Of a DNA stretch of 64,000 bases, positions 1-8,106 are shown one piece after another (the first letter of the stretch is position 1; each line of letters starts with the position of its first letter). The stretch is from Virgibacillus_F necropolis_A (GTDB lineage Bacteria; Bacillota; Bacilli; Bacillales; Amphibacillaceae). Location of the stretch: the NCBI RefSeq assembly GCF_044793635.1, contig NZ_CP084992.1, forward strand, positions 1,674,001 to 1,738,000, read 5' to 3'. The notes beneath the pieces are model-generated. The model had not been told where the DNA came from. It worked only from the letters and a program-made list of their open reading frames with translations, and ran no database searches. Position numbers and translations under genes: made by a program.

Positions 1-738
1 ATGGCTGATGAGCTTGAGAGGTTAAAACCAAAATTAAAGACAAATAGTGCTGGTGCAGTAAAATCAGCAAATGTACGAAAGTTAGTAGATACCGCCCAGA
101 AAATTAGTGAAGGCGTGCAATACCAGCAGCGTGAGTATAATTTAAAATTAGAAGATGTTATTAATCAACAGCGTACCGTAATGTATGAATTTAGAGATAG
201 TATTTTAGAGTCTTCCGAAGTATTAAACCTTTTAGCTAAACAGACCGAGGTCATACCAAATCAAATTATTGATATGCATGTCAATACTGACTCTGAAAAT
301 TTGCCTGGAGAATGGGATTTACACGAATTAGAAGCTGCATTGAATCAAACTCTAATTACTACAATCTCTTTTGAAGGAAAAGAGCTTGAAACGGTGGAAG
401 ATATTAAACAATTTGTTAAACCGCATTTCGAAGAACACCTAAAAACACTTCATTCGTATAGTGAAAATGAAGATATAGAGAAAACGGTAAAAGGGTTGGG
501 ACTATCCGTTCTAGATACATTATGGAAACGTCATTTAGATACGATGAATCAACTAAAAGAAGGTATTGGCATAAGACAGTATCAGCAGGAAGACCCGATA
601 GAGTTATTTCAAAAAGAAGGATATACACTTTTTGAAACAATGTACCATGAAGTTGAATATCAACTTGGTATTCGATTGAAAGGGCTTATTCAAGGGATAA
701 TTGATAAACAACAAAAAGATGAATTAATTCAAAACTGA
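1..738 (+). CDS. secA2: Accessory Sec translocase ATPase SecA2 (3' part)
   Basis: This is the C-terminal 245 residues of a SecA ATPase; the gene runs in from the left edge of the window, so the nucleotide-binding domains are not visible. The stretch around residues 170-215, with WKRHLDTMNQLKEGIGIRQY followed by QEDPIELFQKEG, is the conserved SecA helical scaffold/wing region. The protein ends at EL-IQN without the C-terminal cysteine/histidine zinc-binding tail of housekeeping SecA, as is usual for SecA2. The next gene, 21 nt downstream, is slaP, and S-layer genes follow. The same pairing in Bacillus anthracis exports S-layer proteins, so that role is inferred here. The first residues shown may be an internal methionine. 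Confidence 0.9.
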   Translation: MADELERLKPKLKTNSAGAVKSANVRKLVDTAQKISEGVQYQQREYNLKLEDVINQQRTVMYEFRDSILESSEVLNLLAKQTEVIPNQIIDMHVNTDSENLPGEWDLHELEAALNQTLITTISFEGKELETVEDIKQFVKPHFEEHLKTLHSYSENEDIEKTVKGLGLSVLDTLWKRHLDTMNQLKEGIGIRQYQQEDPIELFQKEGYTLFETMYHEVEYQLGIRLKGLIQGIIDKQQKDELIQN

Positions 739-759
739 TTAATGTGAGAGGAAGATATT

Positions 760-1644
760 ATGTTAGGTTTTACTAAAAAGCAGAAACAAAGCGATACAAC
801 TAATTCGGTAAATGCGGATGAAGTTATCGGATCTGATAATGGTGAGCAGAGCGAAGAATTAATAGAAACCGAACTATCTCTGTCACCAAACTGGAATATC
901 CCAAATGAAGATCGGTATGTATACGCATTTCACAATAATGAAAGCCCAAAACTAAAAGTAAATCAAATTTCGCTATATGGAATAGAATTAAATAAGCTTA
1001 AGAATAATAGTTTAGTAGCAACAGCTCTTGTGAAAAATACAATCGGAAAAAGTATTCACTTCGAAAAAGCGTCTATTTTATTATTAGGAGCAAACAAGGA
1101 AATTATTGCCAGAAAGGTATTTGATCTTAAACAAATTGGAACAATACCAACAAATTCAGCACGTCCTTGGAAATTTGCATTTTTACCAGAAGATTTAGTT
1201 GCGGATACAGACTTTGACATGAACACCTGGTCCCTAGCATTTGAAGTGAGGAAAAAACACCAATTGAGTCTTGAGGATTCATGGGAAAAGTCGATTGCTG
1301 AAGAAACAAAAAACAACTTACAAAAAGTAGTAGCTAGTGCTGCACCTTTAAAATCTGGAGAAATAAACTTCATGGGGCTAGAAGCAAAACAAAATGAAAA
1401 TGGCGACTTAGTTGTAACTATATTAATCCGGAATGGTTCTAACAAAAGCATTACGCTAGAAAAAGTACCACTTGGAGTAAAAGATGCAAGTAATGATGAA
1501 ATAGCTAAGGGTGGCTTCAAACTAGATGACTTTGTTGTCAAAGAAAATACAAGTAAACCTTGGTCATTCGTATTTCCATCTGCAGTTATTACGAAAGATG
1601 AAATAGACCTTTCTAAATGGCAGGTTTATGTTATAAAAAGTTAG
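760..1644 (+). CDS. slaP: Accessory Sec system S-layer assembly protein SlaP
   Basis: A 294-residue soluble protein without signal peptide or membrane segment. It contains two copies of one domain (about 75-185 and 195-293). Each copy ends in a similar block, ARPWKFAFLPEDLV followed by DMNTWSLAFEV in the first and SKPWSFVFPSAVI followed by IDLSKWQVYV in the second. This tandem SLAP-domain layout is that of the SecA2 partner needed for S-layer protein secretion in Bacillus anthracis. It follows secA2 by 21 nt with a GAGAGGAAG ribosome binding site and is probably co-transcribed. A strong terminator overlaps its stop codon. A decayed copy of its 3' end lies at 3914-4066. The role is inferred from the family and the neighbours. 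Confidence 0.82.
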   Translation: MLGFTKKQKQSDTTNSVNADEVIGSDNGEQSEELIETELSLSPNWNIPNEDRYVYAFHNNESPKLKVNQISLYGIELNKLKNNSLVATALVKNTIGKSIHFEKASILLLGANKEIIARKVFDLKQIGTIPTNSARPWKFAFLPEDLVADTDFDMNTWSLAFEVRKKHQLSLEDSWEKSIAEETKNNLQKVVASAAPLKSGEINFMGLEAKQNENGDLVVTILIRNGSNKSITLEKVPLGVKDASNDEIAKGGFKLDDFVVKENTSKPWSFVFPSAVITKDEIDLSKWQVYVIKS

Positions 1645-1674
1645 GTTGGGGTATAATCCTCAACCTAATTTTTT
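1641..1674 (+). terminator. Rho-independent terminator of secA2-slaP
   Basis: Stem TTAGGTTG/CAACCTAA (1641-1648 with 1661-1668) followed by six T. The stem overlaps the slaP stop codon. Confidence 0.85.
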
Positions 1675-1707
1675 ATCTGATTCCAACTCGAATACTTCGA
1701 TGGAAAA

Positions 1708-1747
1708 GGAAAAAACCCATGCAGAGAGTTTACACTACATGGGTTTT
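1708..1747 (-). terminator. Rho-independent terminator of the 1755-3743 SLH gene
   Basis: On the minus strand, stem AAAACCCATG/CATGGGTTTT followed by a T-rich tract, starting 8 nt after the stop codon of the SLH gene. Confidence 0.75.
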
Positions 1748-1754
1748 ATCTCAT

Positions 1755-3743
1755 TTATTCAATTTTAGATATATACTCAAATGACTCTTGGTTGTCGCTA
1801 AGGGTATATTTAACTTTATTATCACTCGCTGCCCGAATACCAAGTGCAAATGATACATTAATTCTAAACTGACGATACGGATTAATTTCCACCGATATTC
1901 CGTTATCTACCAGTTCCTTTTTACTATATGAAGCGACTACATTATCATCTTCATATACTTCTATATTTTCCACAGTTAATGTTTCATCACTTAGGTTATA
2001 AAATGATGTACTTACATTTTTTATAAAACCAAAACTAGTCAAAGCTGCATACGTGTTAAACTGTACTATTGGTTTATCAGTCACTGTAATTTGACTAGAT
2101 GCTTTTTTTCCACCTTCAGTTTCTACTGTTATTACAGCTGTTCCTTTACTTACTGCTGTAACGATACCGTTGTTATCAACAGTTGCAATATTTGGATTGC
2201 TTGATGACCAAGTTATAGATATATCAGAAACTTTTGGTGTTAAAGTAGCAAGAAGTTGATAAGTTCGGTTGGTTATTATCACTTTACTAGTACTATTCAG
2301 TGTAATTTGACCTTCATTATAATATTCTATTTTTCTTTCAGCTTCTACCAATCTATTAATCCCTTCAATTGTAGCTTCACTATCAATTGCTAAGGCATTA
2401 TCTACCAACAACCTTGCTTCCCTTACTACCTCTTTATCTGACAGCTTTATATCAACAGGTAACGCAGCTATCGCTTCTTCCGCTACCTTAACAGCTGGTG
2501 TGAGGGCATCATAGTTTATGCTTACTATATAGCTACTATCTTGATTTTGAAAAGAAACTTGATTCTTGCCATGAACGAGTCCCTTTTCGAGTGTTAACGT
2601 TTCTTTTGTGCCATCATTAAAAGTTACGGATATAGATGTAGCATCAATAACCTCAATGTCTACAACTGAGTCAGCTACCACAACTTTGATTACAATTTCT
2701 TCTGCAGAATTCCCTGCAAGATCCTCCGCATTATAATGAATATTATAAGTACCTACTTTAGTGGTATCTATTTTCGTAAGCTCTTCACCTAGTTCATTTT
2801 TAATAACAGAAATAACATTTATTTGTTCATCCTTATTGTCTGAAGCTGATATTTTCGGGATGGTAAAGTCGTTTCCTTTTTCAACATAATACGTGTTCGT
2901 TCCTTGTAAGATTAATTGCGGTGCAACCGTATCTGGTTTTTTATACGTTACATTAACAGAGAAATCTTTACCTTCATATTGAAAAGGTACTGTATTTTTT
3001 CCATCAGTTAGTGGTGTACTCAATTCTATGGTAGTTGTTTCATTATTTGAAAAAGTAACCCTAACATGCGTTGCGTCTACTACAGTAACTGACTTTACTT
3101 CTGTAAATAAATTTCCGTAACTTGTTTCAGTATTAAATGAAAGTAATGCAAAATCGCCACGTTTCATTGGTAAATTAGGACCGAAAGTAGTTTTGGTCAT
3201 ACCAGCTATAAGACCATGAGAATATAAGACTTTGATATCATTTATATACCATGCATCGTCAACTACATCTGTAAATGGAAGAGTTTTCTCTTCTTTTAAT
3301 TTCAAATCATATCCTTGAACAATCATTCTAGACAATGCTGCTCGAGTAATATTTTCCTTTGTTCCAAAAGTGTTTTCGTTGATACCTACTATAATTTCCG
3401 CTTCATATAAAGAGTTAATTGCTCCGGAATACCATACCCCTTGCTTAACATCATTAAAAGGAGCTGGTGGTGCATTCTCAGTATCTAAGTTTAATAAATT
3501 CGCAAGCATTACAGATGCTTCAGCACGTGTAATTGAGGCGCCTACTTTAAACTCCCCGTTATCATAACCTTGCACAATTCCAGCATCCGATAAAGCTAGG
3601 ATTGGTTCAAAATATACCGTTCCTTCTTTTACATCAGTAAATTTGCTGTCTGCTGATACACTAGGTATGGATATAACAGTTGCGATAGCCAAGGCAATCA
3701 ATAATGTTACAAACATACGGTAAGGAATACTTTTGTATTTCAT
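1755..3743 (-). CDS. SLH-domain surface protein with Ig-like and Big_2 domains
   Basis: A 662-residue exported surface protein. The start at 3743 is chosen because GAGAGGAAG lies in front of it and a signal peptide begins there (KYKSIPYR, hydrophobic core, cleavage near VSADS); a longer reading to 3812 lacks both. Three SLH domains occupy about 33-205, with the motifs ITRAEAS, ITRAALS and MKRGDFA. After them come a DUF5011-like Ig domain (about 270-355) and a Big_2 domain (about 520-570, ending in a SKGTAVITV-type block). SLH domains bind the pyruvylated secondary wall polymer made with CsaB. It is a minor S-layer or adhesin-like protein; its ligand is unknown. Confidence 0.85.
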   Translation of the reverse strand: MKYKSIPYRMFVTLLIALAIATVISIPSVSADSKFTDVKEGTVYFEPILALSDAGIVQGYDNGEFKVGASITRAEASVMLANLLNLDTENAPPAPFNDVKQGVWYSGAINSLYEAEIIVGINENTFGTKENITRAALSRMIVQGYDLKLKEEKTLPFTDVVDDAWYINDIKVLYSHGLIAGMTKTTFGPNLPMKRGDFALLSFNTETSYGNLFTEVKSVTVVDATHVRVTFSNNETTTIELSTPLTDGKNTVPFQYEGKDFSVNVTYKKPDTVAPQLILQGTNTYYVEKGNDFTIPKISASDNKDEQINVISVIKNELGEELTKIDTTKVGTYNIHYNAEDLAGNSAEEIVIKVVVADSVVDIEVIDATSISVTFNDGTKETLTLEKGLVHGKNQVSFQNQDSSYIVSINYDALTPAVKVAEEAIAALPVDIKLSDKEVVREARLLVDNALAIDSEATIEGINRLVEAERKIEYYNEGQITLNSTSKVIITNRTYQLLATLTPKVSDISITWSSSNPNIATVDNNGIVTAVSKGTAVITVETEGGKKASSQITVTDKPIVQFNTYAALTSFGFIKNVSTSFYNLSDETLTVENIEVYEDDNVVASYSKKELVDNGISVEINPYRQFRINVSFALGIRAASDNKVKYTLSDNQESFEYISKIE

Positions 3744-3913
3744 GTTGTTATTCTTCCTCTCAGATTCTATGTAGCTAGATAAGTGAAGAAAAAATAGCTT
3801 CTTACTCCTCACTTAATCTAAACCCTTTATAATTATCTTACATTTAAACATAAAAAGATAGTGCATTTTTGACTTTTTGGGACAATGACCCCCAAAAAAT
3901 GCAAAAGAAAAAC

Positions 3914-4066
3914 GAATTAACTTATCTGTATTAATCCGTAGTGGTTCTGACAAAAGCATACAAATAAACCTTAGTCATTCGTTATTTCCACTTTGTTTCA
4001 AAAAATGAAATAGACCTTTCTAAAATGGCAGGGTGTACATTATAAAAAGTTAGGTTGGGCTAAAAT
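3914..4066 (+). pseudogene. Decayed duplicate of the slaP 3' end
   Basis: This stretch matches slaP 1404-1657 in pieces. It shares TATTAATCCG, GGTTCT-ACAAAAGCAT, TAAACCTTGGTCATTCGT-like sequence and GAAATAGACCTTTCTAAA, then TATAAAAAGTTAGGTTGGG at the position of the slaP stop and terminator. About 100 nt corresponding to slaP 1457-1550 are missing, and single-base gaps break the frame. The rest of the 3813-4153 interval is AT-rich with no gene. As with the intact slaP, the next feature to the right is a minus-strand SLH gene, so an older duplication of a slaP/SLH unit is likely. Confidence 0.75.
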
Positions 4067-4114
4067 AAAAAAAACCTATAGGTAGACTTTTTTAAGTTGT
4101 CTACTCTATAGGGT
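4063..4114 (-). terminator. Rho-independent terminator of the phosphodiester glycosidase gene
   Basis: On the minus strand, a long hairpin built from CCCTATAGAGTAGAC and GTCTACCTATAGG is followed by eight T. Confidence 0.8.
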
Positions 4115-4153
4115 ACATTTTATTTACTCCTGAGGCTTTTAATGAGATCTATT

Positions 4154-5896
4154 CTACTGTTGACTTTCTGCTTTATTTATAAAAATACTAAATTCTGCTC
4201 GTGTTACATTTTCACTAGGTTTGTATTCTCCATCCGGATACCCCATTGAAATACCACTTTGAGCAATGGCATTAATGAAGGATGAAGCCCAATGACTACT
4301 TTTAACATCAGAAAAATAACTGTCATTTGTTTTAGGAATGCCATAGGCTATTTGTATAATAACAGCAATTTCTGCTCGTGTCAGATTCGCATTCTTTGCA
4401 AATACTTTGTCGCCTCTTCCTTGAAATAACCCTTCATTCTCCACTGCTGCGATTTCTTTATAAAACTTATCTGTTGGTTTAACATCCACAAACATTGGAT
4501 TTGTTACATTACTGGTATCTAAGTTCAATTCACGTGTTAACATAAGTGCTGCATGTTGACGGCTGATTGATTCATCTGGACGAAAATGACCATCTTCGTG
4601 TCCCGAAATTGTACCATTATTATATAGATACATGATTGCTGGAAATGCCCAATGCACAAGACTAACATCCGGAAATACTTGTTCAGGTGCAGTAGATACA
4701 GCCATCAATATCGTAGAAACAGAACGTTCATACCCATCTGAAGGTAAGTTCGCCAGCATAATCTTTTCAGTTCCAGGATACCGAACAGCCATTGTAGTTG
4801 AACCACCGCCATCCATATTTAATGCACGATAAGCACCCATGCTAACTAGGTATTCTGCAAACTCTGTCAAATTTATTCCATTACTATAACCTTCTTGTCT
4901 TCCATCAACAGTTACAAAAAACACCTTCTCACCTGTACGGTCAATCGCAACTGCAGTTCTAGGTGCTCTTGTTCTAGCACTATCGCTATTAGGATCCATT
5001 GTTAATGACACTTTTCCATCCTCAACCAACATAGGACCGCTAGCAAGCATAAATGAAGAATTCTTCCATTGTTCATCTATGTCTATTGATAGTTTGATAG
5101 AATCTCCTATCTCAATACCTTTCATTTTATCAGAACCTGTGCCATGCGCTGATAATACAAATCCCTTTTTAGGTATCACTGTTTCTGTCGTATCACCTGG
5201 GTTACGAATAGATTCAACTGTCCCTGTTACAACTGATCCATATTCTAGACTAGGAGCAGATGGTAATTTAACAACTATCTCCGTCCCCCACTTATTCGTT
5301 TCCGTATATTGGCTTGAGAAATGGGATGTATATAGAATTGTATTATTTGGAGAACGTGTTTTATTGGTACTAGTAATATCATAGCTTTTATTGTTATGTA
5401 TATACTTCATTTCTAATTGGTAGTAATCAATAACCCCTTTACCGTTTGCATTAATACCAAAGGCAATAGGTTCGTTAACATAGTTACTTTCACCTGCGAA
5501 AACTTCACCTGCATGGACAAGTCTATTATTCTTGGAAACTAAGTTCATGGCTGTCCCTAAATGAAAGAATGAGCCATTAATTGCTCCTAGTACTGCATGA
5601 CCTTCCTGATGGTAATCAAGTGCTAATGATGTCGTAGTATGCACCTGATTTAGAACTGATGGAATTCCAACTTCAACACTTGTATATGGATCATTCATGT
5701 TGATTTCCATTACTCGTACTGCTTTATTTGTTTCCCCATCCGAAAAACGGATATCCTTATAATTGACTCCTTGTGAAACCTTAAATTGTTCATTTATTGT
5801 TGCTGCATTAACAGTTAATGGCGACCCTGCTAAGACTATTAAAATCACTAAGATAAATACTTGTATACTTACTTTATATCTCTTTTGCCATTTCAC
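4154..5896 (-). CDS. SLH-anchored phosphodiester glycosidase (NAGPA family)
   Basis: A 580-residue exported enzyme. It starts at GTG 5896 behind GGGGGAG. A signal peptide spans about 1-31 (cleavage near VNAAT). The catalytic domain (about 60-400) belongs to the family of N-acetylglucosamine-1-phosphodiester alpha-N-acetylglucosaminidase, long called DUF2233. Its hallmarks are the GAINGSFFHLG block and the NMDGGGSTTM block. Three SLH domains close the protein (about 408-580), with SISRQHAALM, LTRAEIAVI and VTRAEFSIF motifs, so it stays on the wall. The related B. subtilis YoqW/YngK-type proteins are poorly defined; a substrate among teichoic acid or wall-polymer phosphodiesters is plausible but not shown. 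Confidence 0.85.
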   Translation of the reverse strand: MKWQKRYKVSIQVFILVILIVLAGSPLTVNAATINEQFKVSQGVNYKDIRFSDGETNKAVRVMEINMNDPYTSVEVGIPSVLNQVHTTTSLALDYHQEGHAVLGAINGSFFHLGTAMNLVSKNNRLVHAGEVFAGESNYVNEPIAFGINANGKGVIDYYQLEMKYIHNNKSYDITSTNKTRSPNNTILYTSHFSSQYTETNKWGTEIVVKLPSAPSLEYGSVVTGTVESIRNPGDTTETVIPKKGFVLSAHGTGSDKMKGIEIGDSIKLSIDIDEQWKNSSFMLASGPMLVEDGKVSLTMDPNSDSARTRAPRTAVAIDRTGEKVFFVTVDGRQEGYSNGINLTEFAEYLVSMGAYRALNMDGGGSTTMAVRYPGTEKIMLANLPSDGYERSVSTILMAVSTAPEQVFPDVSLVHWAFPAIMYLYNNGTISGHEDGHFRPDESISRQHAALMLTRELNLDTSNVTNPMFVDVKPTDKFYKEIAAVENEGLFQGRGDKVFAKNANLTRAEIAVIIQIAYGIPKTNDSYFSDVKSSHWASSFINAIAQSGISMGYPDGEYKPSENVTRAEFSIFINKAESQQ

Positions 5897-6384
5897 TAAA
5901 ATACTCCCCCCAACTAAGTTGTCAATCTACTATAATAGTATTCACGACTCTTTTGGAAATAAATAGATATAGATTAATACTTTTTACTTTGGGTTTATCT
6001 TTGTAATACACATTATTCAAAACACAAAAGAAAATTTGCTTTAAATGCATTTGACAATAATTTAAGGGGAATTGAAAATGTTAGTGATCCAAAGTGTTGA
6101 AAAAAGTTATCTGATATAAGGTTGAATTAATTTTAAAATACCAGCGATTGATAAAAGGGAATAATTAATAAAGAAGGTTAATCATGTGCTGAACACATCA
6201 CTACTAGGTTTAGTGAAATATTTGTGTTCCTCCTAAACCATGGATGCTCTCAAACAATAATATAAATTGGGGCAGTTCACTCTTCTCATGTTGCCTTTCA
6301 AAATATATATTGTTCGGTTATATTTTCGAAAGAACACAGAAATAACCTGCAGATATTTTACCATCCACAGGCCTTTTCTGTGTT
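5897..6384. other. Intergenic region, 488 nt, possible plus-strand transcript
   Basis: No open reading frame of note. A sigma-A-like promoter on the plus strand is possible: TTGACA at 6052-6057, a 17-nt spacer and GAAAAT. A hairpin with a T-rich tail at 6331-6393 would end a transcript of about 310 nt. No known RNA family was recognised. Confidence 0.3.
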
Positions 6385-6393
6385 TTATTTTTT
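6331..6393 (+). terminator. Hairpin with T-rich tail
   Basis: AACACAGAAATAACCTG pairs imperfectly with CAGGCCTTTTCTGTGTT (6333-6349 with about 6367-6384) and is followed on the plus strand by TTATTTTTTTT. Its stem also follows the stop of the minus-strand S-layer fragment, so it may serve both directions. Confidence 0.5.
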
Positions 6394-7319
6394 TTGTGAT
6401 ATCTGACTTATATCACGTACATAATACGAACTTAAAATGAATGTTATTTCGACAGGATTTCCCTCAATACCGGTATAAGACACTACTAGGTTATCATCAT
6501 TAAGCGTGATTTCTCCATCTGTATATTTCGTTTTCGTCTCATCACTGTAATAGACATAATTAAACTCAGCTGAGTTTCCAGCTATGTCAATGACTTTTCC
6601 ACCCCACCGGCCGAAGCCATGGTTTCCTTGATAACCAAGGTGAACATTGTAAGCTTTTTCGGAAGATGTACCAACAGAGAACATATCTCCAACAGGCATT
6701 TGATTAATTACACCAGTATATATCTGTTTATCCACTAAATAATCTAAAGCATTAACAAGCAATAGATCCGACTTTTGAATGGATATATCAGCGTCAGTAT
6801 CCACAATTAGTTCTATCCCAAAGGCTTTTTCAGTTAAAGTACCCACAGTTCCTGAAGCAATTGTTATTTTTGCAGATTTTATAGCTTCTACATTTTCAAT
6901 GTCGCCATCAAGAATAACCTCACCAATGGTGTCAATTGTTACAGTACCAACAGTTCTTTCATTCACAAAATGAGTGCCATTTTCATCTTCAATTAAAACA
7001 GCCCCAAGTGTTCCTTCATTAGTGAATGTATTACTAGCAACATCTTTAATTATCGTGACCTCTGTAACTGTTGTAGTTGCATCAATAATAAAATCAGCGT
7101 TTGGTATATTTACAATTAAATCTCCATTGATTGTTAAATTCCTCAAATCAATAATACCAGTTACATTACCACTAATTGTTACATTTCCATTAACGGTAAG
7201 TCCTTCACCATTCTTTGGACCAAAGGTGATATTCTTTCCAGATGATGCTACTTTTATGTTTAAATCCCCACTGTAAGTCCCTGTAGAATTAATAATATCT
7301 TCATTGCTATTATCGACTT
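6385..7319 (-). pseudogene. 5'-truncated S-layer-type protein gene (3' exon of the intron)
   Basis: The reading frame is open from 7317 to the stop at 6385, about 310 residues, and rich in T, V, I, D, N and G. A run of short beta-repeat motifs of the kind LTVNGNVTISGNVTG, LTINGDLIVNI and VGTVTID resembles the beta-rich body of Bacillus S-layer proteins. The C-terminal part (HGFGRWGGKVIDIAGNSAEF) resembles a globular end domain. There is no signal peptide, no SLH domain and no ribosome binding site. A TTG at 7146 is not convincing as a start. The upstream side is occupied by a group II intron; joining the exons adds only about six codons (ATG at 7967). I read it as the 3' remnant of a gene that lost its 5' part. 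Confidence 0.7.
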
Positions 7320-7948
7320 ATACCAAGTTAATGGCTTTCGGTTCGATCCTTCACCGTGCAGGCGACTTTCATCGCACACGGCGATCCGTCAGTATAATAG
7401 AATTAGTATAACGGGCATGGTTCATAATACCTATAAACATCCCTTAAAAATACCAATCATGAGTTCACATGATTGGTATACTAACCTTTCATACTGACTG
7501 TGTTCCTTCGCTCCGGCTAGTTTTACCCTCTCGTTATGTCACCATCACGATACAAACGGCTAGCCATCAACACTACTATGAACCCGCCGCCATCTTATTA
7601 GCATCATAAGTGCTAACCCACCTCTTCTAACAAGACATCAAACGTTCCATCATTTCTATCCCTATATTTAATGACCTTAGGTCTCCACTACCCAGGCATA
7701 AGAACGAACGGTTTAACAGTCAATTATTCCAATCGCCAAAACATTACTTCAAATGTTTGGATGGATACTAAACTCCTAGCTTGTATTCTTAGTATCAACT
7801 AACTTATCCTGCTTCATCATGGATTCGTTTCCTGACCATAATCATTTTTTAAGGAGCCCCGCCTCACCTTTTTGTAAGTACGACTTCACCTGACTTCATC
7901 CCTTCAACTGAGTTAGAGCCTCATTGGATGCAGGAGGATTAGGCACAC
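7320..7948 (-). mobile_element. ORF-less group II intron
   Basis: The minus strand starts with GTGTGCC (7948-7942), the group II 5' consensus. It ends in TTGGTAT at 7320, fitting the AY end. Domain V is clear at 7381-7354: helix CCGTGT/GCACGG, a two-base CU bulge, helix GCGAT/GTCGC and a GAAA loop. A domain VI-like hairpin (ACCGA/TTGGT) with unpaired A follows. No reverse transcriptase or maturase frame is present in the 629 nt; the domain IV area is only a short hairpin (near 7440-7475). Splicing would therefore need a maturase supplied elsewhere. The exact ends are inferred from the consensus and from the reading frame kept across the junction. Confidence 0.85.
7354..7381 (-). ncRNA. Group II intron domain V
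   Basis: Catalytic hairpin of the intron: 11 base pairs split by a two-nucleotide bulge on the 3' side and closed by GAAA. It is preceded by GATCG, so the triad at the base would read CGC rather than AGC, a variant known in some bacterial classes. Confidence 0.85.
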
Positions 7949-8004
7949 GTTTATAGACTGTTACCATGTATAGGGATTTCACCCATTATTTAGAAGTGAT
8001 AGTT

Positions 8005-8052
8005 AAAAAAGTGCCTCCAGAAAGTCGACTCTACATCTATTTCCGGAGGCAT
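8005..8052 (-). terminator. Rho-independent terminator of the major S-layer gene
   Basis: Stem ATGCCTCCGGAAA/TTTCTGGAGGCAC followed by six T on the minus strand. It separates the S-layer gene from the intron and gene fragment downstream. Confidence 0.88.
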
Positions 8053-8106
8053 CTTTTCACTTATTTCACTAGATAACTAGCTTATAAAGTAACGTTTCGT
8101 TTAGTT

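Noticed and set aside
6385..7146. Calling the S-layer fragment an intact gene from TTG 7146
   Set aside because: The frame continues upstream to the intron without a ribosome site, and signal and SLH parts are missing.
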